64,000 nucleotides of DNA from Hymenopellis radicata (taxonomy: Eukaryota > Basidiomycota > Agaricomycetes > Agaricales > Physalacriaceae). This document shows, one piece after another, positions 56,512 to 64,000 of this stretch. The position numbers and the translations under genes are program-made. The stretch lies in assembly GCA_015501595.1 (NCBI GenBank), contig JADNRX010000266.1, positions 1-64,000 of the forward strand. Reading direction: 5' to 3'. Below the pieces are notes generated by a model. That model was not told the DNA's origin. It searched no databases and saw nothing but the letters and a program-made list of their open reading frames with translations. Every line of letters begins with the position of its first letter. Positions within the stretch are counted from its first letter, which is position 1.

Positions 56512-57014
56512 TAGAGACGGACGCGAGCCTATACTCAAGTATATTCATACTCATCATGTGAATAACTCATGCCTCAAGACCAATACTCACGACTCACGAC
56601 TCTACTCAAGACTCTACTCTACTCAAGACTCTACTCGCGAGTATTTATGAGTCTTGAGTATACAAATACTCGAGTATACTCAAGTATACTCACCAAATTA
56701 GACAGTCGGCAGATTTATTTAAGCTAGCAAGTAGAATATTGAGTTGTATTTATATTAGTAAGGACTTTTGTTGAGACCAGAGGTAAAGGTGAAGCAGGCT
56801 TACAACATATCTGCTGAGCTATTGCATGTAGATGAAGTGATGAGTATTCATGAGTATGAGTTTATCAAATACTCATGGCACTAGATGTAGATTCACTACT
56901 CACCAAATACTCTAGACTCTACTCTACTCATTCGCGAGTATACTCTTGACTTGCACAATGAGTACACATTTATTCACGAGTATTTTTTATATTCTATACT
57001 CGCGTCCATCTCTA
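56512..57014. mobile_element. hAT-like non-autonomous element, family F, nested
   Basis: 503 bp, termini TAGAGACGGACGCGAG and CTCGCGTCCATCTCTA (one mismatch). Perfect duplication CTCCTCCT (56504-56511, 57015-57022). The subterminal words are GAGTATACTC and ACTCATGAGT-like. The internal modules of the larger families are missing. Confidence 0.85.
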
Positions 57015-57860
57015 CTCCTCCTCATCATGTCACATCCTCCTCCTCCTCGTTGCCGTCCACCTCCTTCTACTCATTTCCATCGTGTCATCGCTGCCATCAT
57101 CGTATGCTGCCCACTTGCTGGGGCTTACGCGTCGCAGCTACGTCTCTATAGAGACGACTTAAAGTCGTCTCTCAAGATCTGCTACTGGCGTAGAGCCAGC
57201 AGCAGCAGGCCCGACACAGAGCCAGATCCCAAATCCACACCCCACAGGCTGCCTGACAATCGTCAGAGCAGCGGGAGCGACAATTGTCACTCCCTAGATG
57301 GTGGTGGTCATCGTAGTGGTGGTCTGGAAGAAAGAGATGCCACTCGATCAGACGCTGACGTGTCGCTTCGGGACTCGGCCCGGATCGCCGGATCGGGCAG
57401 GATAATCGCGCACGTCTCATTCTCGAGACGTTGCGGACCATTTGCTCTGCAAAAAATTCGTAAATTTAGTTTAAATATAGATCTAAATATTTGCGAGTCA
57501 TCGTATAATGACTCGCGGTCTGAAAATCAATACTCAGACTCGTGCTCGGACTCGCGAGTATATAACTCGCGAGTCACACGAGTGCGAACGCCGACGTGCC
57601 CGAAGCGAGTCGAGTCACCAGATGACTCGGTGACTCGGTGACTCGTTGAGGTCTCTAATTCAGATATTGCATAGTGCGTCACGGCATGCTTTTCGAGGCT
57701 CACTCAGGTGGCCAAAAACGACAAATTTTTTTGGCCCGCCTAATGGCAGACAGTCTCAATAAGAAAATATCTGTAGTTTTTGACTCTAATGAAGATTTTT
57801 ACAGGTGAAGATGTGGCATAACATGTCACACCCCGTGAAGATCTGGTCGAAAGAGTACAG

Positions 57861-58486
57861 TACACGAAGTCACTAGATATGTACTTTCCTCATTCATTAG
57901 CTACATCTCCTCCTCTTCGTAACATGGCTATATTTTTCTCTATGTCAAGTCTCGATAAGGTGCACTGTTGAAGTACATATATTCTATTCTATATACAATA
58001 ATCATTAACCTAAATAAATGTCGAAAGAAATATGAATATTGAATGAAAGCGAATGAGAATGTGAGCGAAGGTCATTTAGCGGATCGAGTATGCTGCAATT
58101 CGGTGAGTCAACCTGTTCAAGATAACTTAATAAGAGTATACCTTAGAGATTCTATTGTCTTCTAGACTGATGTTCTCCTTATCGTTGCGAAGTCTCTTCT
58201 TCGACGCGCTACTCGCCTTCGCCTGCTTATTCTCCACAACCGAAGTGCAGACTATATGCTCCAGGGCCCATATCATGTCGTCTACAGCCAGCTGCCAATC
58301 AACTTGTTCGGCAGTTGGCGTAGCGTTAGGAATACCACTAAAAAATAGCCTCGCCCCACCAAAGAAGGGTGTCAATCACTAAATGCCACACTTCTCATGT
58401 AACCCATTCCAGACCAAGTCTTCATCACATCCAAGCTCCCCGTTTCGCAGTTGTGCCTGTGGTTAATTTATCTTCCACCATGCCTA
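57861..58486. other. Spacer with a Trp-module gene fragment on the minus strand
   Basis: Minus strand 58375-58127 encodes VDWQLAVDDMIWALEHIV followed by a Lys-rich tail. This matches the end of the frame at 4941-5612 (LDWGLAVQEVTWTLDHMV), so it is a relic of the same orphan family. Nothing else is recognised. Confidence 0.5.
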
Positions 58487-58719
58487 CTGTAGACTTTCAT
58501 TCAATTCGTCGGCCCATGTGACCTGTGACCGGTCCGACGAAATTATGGTTTCGACGTATTACCATATATAGTAATTGCCGCCGCGGCGGAGCTGCGGCGG
58601 GAGGCTGGCGGGGGCCCCGCCGGAGACTTTTTCGTGATTTTCGCTGTGACGGCTGTGACTTTTCGTCGATTTCGGGTCGTCCGTGACCCGTGACCGACGA
58701 ATTGAATTAAAGTGTACAG
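58487..58719. mobile_element. TA-flanked MITE, family 1 (copy 3)
   Basis: 233 bp, nearly identical to 25290-25522, flanked by TA at 58485-58486 and 58720-58721. Bases 58720-58957 after it hold no supported gene. Confidence 0.9.
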
Positions 58720-59311
58720 TATCAGAAGTCAGGAAAGGCATGCAATGGTCTAATAGGACCAGGCTTAGGCCAGTCGCACCAATATTGAAAAAAGTCTGCG
58801 ATGACCTTGGGATGAGACAAAGCCTAGAGTTTACCCACACCGATTTCAACAAAGCCAGCTCTTTGCTCAAATACGAGGAAAGAGTTGCTAAGTTGGATCT
58901 AAGCATGAGGAAATATGCGATCTCACTTGAATGCCACAAATGCCGAGATAAGAGAGGTAGAGTTCGAAAGTCTGGTCTGGTCCGGTTCTGCACCTTCAAT
59001 GGCAGTGAACCGCAAACCAGACCAGTTCGTAACCACTACCATTTTAGATAGAACCAGAACCGCAACCGGTTCAGGCACTGTAACCTAGAGTTCGAAAGTT
59101 CGGTTAAGTTAGGTTAAGTGATCTTAATCTGACATGACCGGTGACTAGACCGGTTATGCAAATATGAGATTTTGCCTAACTGTTAACCGTAACCGGTTAA
59201 GCAGCCTGACCGGTCAGGTTAAGCATAGTCAAGCGGTTTTAACCGGTTATGACCGTAGCCGAGTCAAGACCGGTTATGATTGGTCATGACCCACTAAGTC
59301 ACCTAACAAAA

Positions 59312-59396
59312 TGGTATCAGCAAGGATTGAACTGCAGACACCCCAACCAATACCATGTTACAAACTGTGAACAACCCGCTGTGCCATTAGAGCATG
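59312..59396 (-). repeat. tRNA-derived (SINE-like) sequence
   Basis: On the minus strand an A-box-like TGGCACAGCGG and a B-box-like GCAGTTCAATCC lie about 60 bases apart, as in a tRNA or tRNA-derived SINE head. The acceptor stem is not convincing. It lies within the nested element. Low certainty. Confidence 0.35.
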
Positions 59397-59461
59397 CTTA
59401 CAGCGAATGTTAGAGCATCATACCCCAAGGTAAGACATCTGGCCAATGTCCGAACATGTTA

Positions 59462-59725
59462 CTGTAGAGATTCGTTCAATTCGTCAGTCACGGGTCACAG
59501 GCGACCCGAAATTGACGAATTGTCACACCGGTCACAGGTCCCGGCGCGATCTGACGAATTCGGGAAGTAAAAATGGCCGAAAAATCAGCTAAATTTCTCT
59601 GAAAATCAATAAAAATTGACGAAATTTTTTCGCGGTCACGGCACCTTCGGCGCCGCGACGAATTCAAATTTTCGTCGCCCCGGTCACAGGTCACACGGGG
59701 TGACGAATTGAATGAATCTGTACAG
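59462..59725. mobile_element. TA-flanked MITE, family 1-like, diverged copy
   Basis: 264 bp with ends CTGTAGAGATTCGTTCAATT and the inverse of AATTGAATGAATCTGTACAG, flanked by TA. It has the same CGTCAGTCACGGGTCAC design as family 1 but a different centre. Confidence 0.8.
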
Positions 59726-62130
59726 TAACTGGAAGATCTTCTTCATGATTGTTGCTCTATTCACTCCAGGCTATACTATTGGCCTCCAGGAATGTTCCCA
59801 AGAGCAATAGCAATATAAATATGTGTATTTGTATGGACATACATTGTCCGTCTCATTGTATGTAGTACTACTACTACAATATAGCTGTAACAAGTGCGAC
59901 TGAATCCTCTCACTACCCAAAAAACAGGTAAATTTCAAAGTTGTTGGAAATCATTGTACAAACCCATCCCGACACATCCGAGGGCGAGCGCCACCTTTGT
60001 TGCGTCTCTGGAACCATCCCGAGGTCGCTTCCGAGGTCGAAAATGAACTGGTCCGATCATCCGAGTAGTGATCGATGGTCAGATCTTGACCTCTAACCAC
60101 CACCATCTCGCGACGCCCGGTCTCCGACGACTCAACCTTGGGACGCGGGTCTGCCAGGCGTCGTTCTCCGTCCATCTAGCTCTTTTTTCCTCTGTTTTCG
60201 TGGATGCGCGGGCTTGAAGAGCCCCGGCGGCCCCGCAGGACGCGTAAGCCCTCCAATGAGGCTGCAAATCTTCAACGACTTTGCCAGTGACCCCCGCGAT
60301 GGGTAGAGCACTCAGGACGTCGACGCCGCGCTGTCTGCTGACAGGCGGCGTCGTCAAGGTGCGTATTTTTTCTATTTAGCGAGCAAATTACTTATGCGAC
60401 AAGCCCACAGTAACAGCGACGGCAGCAATGAGGCTACGACGACGACAACTCCGGGACGCCACCACTACCACACAACACCACCGATACATCACGAAGATCT
60501 GGATCTGGGGAATTTGACGCCGCAGTGTCGTCATCAAAGTGCGCTCACCAACACTCCCGCAACGCCATGACGACGACAACAGGAGCAGCCTCACCGACGA
60601 CCACCACGACCACCTGACGATGCTGCAAGTACGATGTCAATGGCGCCTCGATAATGACCACCACCACAGCAATATACCATGACAAGGGCCCCGCTGGACG
60701 CGTAAGCCCTCGAACGAGAGGCTGCAATCTCACAATACAACGATAGCAACCACCGCGGGTTGGAGAATTTATTGAAGTGACGCCGCGCGACAGTGTCTGC
60801 TGACAGACGGCGTCGTCAAGGTGTGTCTTATTTTCTTTATTTTATCAAAAGACTCATTTGCAGGAGGACCACCATATAACGTGAGGCCGTCACAATGCCA
60901 CCACTTCTCCCAACGATGTCCCCGGGACGAACACTAATACCAGGACACGATACGGCCACGACGATGACAGCGCCATGGTACTAACGACAACATCAGCATC
61001 CCGGGACACGGCCGAATTCTTGCTCCCTCTATCCCCTATCATCCTCCACAATCTTGCGGCTGTGCTGCATTGTCTACAATGTTGCATCGTCGGGAGACGT
61101 CGGGGACTATCGTGCACGGCGACATGCTGCCTGTGCTACTTAGCATAGGCATGCTCGTCTGGCACGAATAAATCTTACCGGTCATGACCGGTCATGGCCG
61201 GTTACCTGCGGTTAAGCAAAAATCTTGCTTCGAGCTTGACCGTTGACCGTGACCGTGACCGGTCAAATTATGTGACCGGTCAAGTGTCTTCGGTCAATTT
61301 TTCGGTCAGGTCAGGTCAAGTTAAGCCGCTTGACCGGTCAAGCGTAACCTGACTTTCAAACCCTACCAGTGTAACCAGTTCAGTTGTATTTCAAAATTCA
61401 GTTCAAACCGGTTCCAACCGCTAGCAGTTGAGACAGGTCATAAACTAGTTCAAACTAGGTCAAATAAGTACAGATTTAAGGAATACAGCTAGATATCGGC
61501 GTCCTAAGGTCAAGTCATCAGTATGCAACTGCATAACAAGTATTTAGTAGTGTTGAGATGCATGCAGAGTCATCTCTGGCACTTTTGCATTATGTTCAGT
61601 CTACAGAGTAGGCCATCCTAATAGGGAATCTACTTGATGTCTGCTGCTGCGGTGCTGAGAACCTGATGAAATCTTTTACTTCCAGAGAGTGAAATGTTCG
61701 GTTTTGAGAGCTGGATTTAATGAGATTTAAATCGGATAGTGTTTCATTACCAAATTAGGCAATAAAACATGATTTAGTGTGGTTTCACCTGTATTTTATT
61801 GATTGCTCATGCAATATGACCTCTACAAATACCGACCCGGACACTAACTGGTGCGGAATTCACCGCGCTACATTTCGTACACTCATGCCTAAGTGTAGAA
61901 ACCACTGTCTAGCCCATAAATTAGCAGATACAGCTGTTTTAAGTAAAAAAGCGGTTCGAACCGATTTGAACTGGTCCTAACCGGGTCGCATTCGATCTAG
62001 ATATTGCCCGAACCGCGAACCGGACCCAGTTCGAACCGCTAACCAGTTCATATGTCAACCGGTTTACCGGTTCAGTTTGGTCTGGTTTGCCGGTTCGAGG
62101 CAGTTCGACGAACTGGACTTTCAATCTCTA

Positions 62131-62696
62131 AAGGGAGGGATATCATTTCGAGGTGTTGACTTCGGACTCCCAGCTGAGATCCTCGATGTCTTGGTCTATC
62201 ATATCAGAAATGGATAGAATGATGGGAGGGAATTCGAGAGGGCCCATAGGTGGAGGAGATAATATTGTGGAGTCTGCAGAAGGAGAAGTCGATGAGGTTG
62301 AACCTCTGTTCAAGCTCAGCGACAAGATCTCCATATTGTCATCACCTTCGTTCAAGTCCGGCAATGAGATCTCCATGCCGTCGTCACCGGAGTCGCCACT
62401 GCTTTAGTTCCACATGAGGTTGGTTAGCAACTTCTGGCACGTGGCCAATTCTATTCAGCGGATCAAGAAGGGCTACATACATAAAGTAATCTACATAAAT
62501 ATATAAGGGTAGTGGAGGGAGGGAGAGCGAAAAATAGCGAAGCTAACAGCACACAGCATCAGATCAGATAAGATCTGGACTCATCAGAGCATAAGAGCGC
62601 ACCTAATACACACAGCAGGGCTCCTAGTGCGATGCACAGGCTTCAGATCTGATAGATCTAACAAGGAGCTGTGTGTATCTTGAGATTAGGTAGCAG
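62131..62696. other. Spacer
   Basis: Open frames on both strands at 62143-62407 are Ser/Glu-rich and carry no recognised motif. CTGATAGATCTAACAAGG near 62650 and TATATAAGGG near 62502 give no firm signal. Confidence 0.35.
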
Positions 62697-63122
62697 TAGA
62701 GATCACCACGAGTCCTGACTCAAGTCGATTCGTGACTCATCCGGCGAGTACTCATGGGGGTCAAAGGCTGTTCATGACTCGCGCATGACTCGAGTCCCCC
62801 TGACTCATGAGTCGAGTCGAGTCGAGTATTTGACCCTGCGAGTCCGAGTTGATTCGCGAGTACTCTCCAGACTCATCTAGTATATTGCTGTAGTTAAACC
62901 TTATTTAAGCTATTTAGCAGATATTTTCATTGATTCATGTGTTCATGCACGAGTCAATACGAGTCAGGACACGAGTCAGATATTAGCCTTAGGCTGTTCA
63001 TGACTCTCGCCTGACTCGAGTCCCCCTGACTCATGAGTCGAGTCGAGTCGAGTATTTGACCCTGCGAGTCCGAGTTGATTCACGAGTACTCTCCAGACTC
63101 ATGCGACTCGTGGTGATCTCTA
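62697..63122. mobile_element. hAT-like non-autonomous element, family I
   Basis: 426 bp, termini TAGAGATCACCACGAGTC and GACTCGTGGTGATCTCTA (perfect inverse). The duplication GGTAGCAG/AGTAGCAG (62689-62696, 63123-63130) has one mismatch. The subterminal words contain GACTCATGAGTC followed by GAGTCGAGTCGAGT, present on both sides of a short AT-rich centre. Confidence 0.9.
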
Positions 63123-64000
63123 AGTAGCAGACAGTGACCACAGCAGACTCACAGCTTTGCAGAGACAGAGATCAAAAGAGCGAAGCTCCTAGGGCAAGAG
63201 ATGCACTGCAAAGACTGGCAGGAAGTGAGTCCAAGTCAAAGGGATGAAGGGACAATGCTGCAGACCTCAGAGATGGGGAGATGATGAGGGTAAGAGGACA
63301 AGAAAGCGACTACTCTGATGGGCCCTGGGGCTCCCTAATAAGCTGTATCAGCCATCAATCAACAGCACAGCTAATAGGCTAGGTGTCCATCAAAGGAGGT
63401 GTCAAAAACTCCGGAACTGTTAACAGAAGCTGTACAGCTGTTAAAAACTTGCTTCTTGGAGCGGAAATCAGCTAATTCTATCGCAGAATCGGTCTAGAAC
63501 ATTCCCTGGGTGCTCTGGATCAAGTCCCAGTAGTAGGAGGCCCAAAAACAGCGAAGTCTTAACTGAAGGAGTTGAGCATGCACCACTGATAAGGGAGCAG
63601 CTCGCTCAAATCACGTCCAATCACTCGCGGATGGAACCATTGGAAAGCTGGCGAAACTCGCTTAAGATGACACTAAACACGATGGGGTAGCACTGCAGCG
63701 AAGCTTGCAGAAATGCGCCACTTTATCTCAGATAGTTGAGCATTTGGTACAAAGTAGTCAATATCTCCACGAGTTGTGGACGGATTTGAGCGCGGATAGA
63801 AGCGTTGAATTCCTCGCATTTGAGAGCAGTTAATGCGCCACAGGCGCCCATGTCAGGCATCCTGTATAGGCAACAGGACAGCGAAAACTGCTAGAAGCTC
63901 AATTAAGCAAAATTGAAACTTATTAAATATCTCAGCGAGTTGGGCATCAATCCGGTCGCGGATAGGACCATTGGATTGGGCATGTTTGAAAGCACTAATA
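63123..64000. other. Unassigned sequence at the window end
   Basis: No gene is supported. A loose repeat of CGCGGAT(A/G)G(A)ACCATTGGA occurs at about 63628 and 63957, and AATGCGCCAC at 63713 and 63832, so a repeat element may run off the right edge. Confidence 0.35.

Larger units (their letters stand above)
55210..57657. mobile_element. hAT-like element, family A (copy 4), holding two nested elements
   Basis: Termini TAGAGACCTCAACGAGTC and GACTCGTTGAGGTCTCTA. The duplication ATCCAGAT/ATTCAGAT (55202-55209, 57658-57665) has one mismatch. The right part (57130-57657) matches 36830-37331 almost base for base. Elements at 55459-56453 and 56512-57014 are inserted within it. Confidence 0.9.
55145..57860. 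mobile_element. TA-flanked MITE, family 2 (copy 3), split by a hAT-like element
   Basis: Ends CTGTACTCTTTCAACCG (55145) and CGAAAGAGTACAG (57860), flanked by TA. CATAACGCGTCAC lies near the left end and CATAACATGTCAC near the right. Only about 65 bases of left arm precede the insertion at 55210. The right arm runs 57666-57860. Confidence 0.75.
59086..61365. mobile_element. hAT-like element, family H, nested in family G
   Basis: Termini TAGAGTTCGAAAGTT and AACCTGACTTTCAAACCCTA are similar but imperfect. Flanks CACTGTAACC (left) and CAGTGTAACC (right) resemble each other with a 1-base offset, so the 8-bp duplication is not clean. The subterminal words are TGACCGGTCA and GACCGGTTATGACC. The internal modules GACGCGTAAGCCCTCC (60240) and GGACGCGTAAGCCCTCG (60699) occur twice, with TGTCTGCTGACAG after each, so part of the centre is duplicated. 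Confidence 0.6.
58958..62130. mobile_element. hAT-like element, family G, with nested repeats
   Basis: Termini TAGAGTTCGAAAGTC and GACTTTCAATCTCTA. The duplication AAGAGAGG/AAGGGAGG (58950-58957, 62131-62138) has one mismatch. The subterminal zones (58975-59080, 61400-62110) hold GGTTCGAACC and related CCGGTT words. A second element is nested at about 59086-61365. No transposase frame. Confidence 0.75.

Noticed and set aside
61777..61980. Cys/His-containing small frame
   Set aside because: It lies within subterminal repeats of a hAT-like element and ends in repeat words, so it is unlikely to be a real protein.
1..64000. Presence of a hAT or Tc1/mariner transposase
   Set aside because: No frame in the window shows a BED finger, hAT dimerisation region or DD(E/D) core of those families; the only transposase genes are KDZ. 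The MITE-like elements must be moved by proteins encoded elsewhere, or are silent.
1..64000. TET/JBP dioxygenase gene linked to the KDZ elements
   Set aside because: This link is known from mushroom genomes, but no HxD..H dioxygenase pattern was found in any frame.

Overview
This window looks like a transposon-rich accessory region of a basidiomycete (mushroom-forming, Agaricomycete-type) genome. The evidence is short introns of about 45-60 bp with GT..AG ends and CTRAY-like branch sites, several CxC2/KDZ transposase genes, and gene families (RNase H1-N/viroplasmin-like proteins, Trp-rich and Lys-rich orphan families) that I associate with Agaricomycete genomes. No bacterial-type gene, rRNA or CRISPR is visible, and species cannot be fixed.

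Layout. 0-5.7 kb: two decayed host-type genes, each split by a hAT-like non-autonomous element, then a C-terminal fragment of a Trp-rich orphan family. 5.9-11 kb: a KDZ transposase gene on the minus strand that looks intact, followed by a partial tandem duplicate of its 5' part. 11.1-23.2 kb: a compact island of eight small multi-exon genes of unknown function, three of them with RNase H1-N/viroplasmin-like modules, a tRNA-like sequence, and a recurrent TCTAGGGAA motif in the intergenic gaps. 23.6-30.7 kb: a second KDZ gene, frameshifted and split by three insertions (a hAT-like element that itself holds a TA-type MITE, a gag-only LTR retroelement, and another hAT-like element). 30.9-34.4 kb: two divergent decayed orphan genes. 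34.5-43.4 kb: MITEs, an AT-rich stretch and a satellite array with inverted arms. 43.7-47.8 kb: two KDZ fragments head to head, one split by a hAT-like element. 47.8-64 kb: almost only repeats, including two Russian-doll nests.

The most unusual signal is the hAT-like set: at least fourteen non-autonomous elements with TAG.. termini and 8-bp target-site duplications. They fall into families with different terminal sequences. Each family fills its subterminal regions with its own 10-14 bp perfect palindrome (for example ACTCGCGAGT, CACCCGGGTG, CAAGTACTTG, GATCCGCGGATC, TGACCGGTCA, GACTCATGAGTC). Internal modules (a CGACTTnAAGTCG-like palindrome and a CGTAAGCCC..GAGGC segment) recur across most families. 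No hAT transposase is present in the window. Where these elements sit in genes, removing the element plus one target duplication reopens the reading frame, which supports the boundaries and suggests recent insertion.
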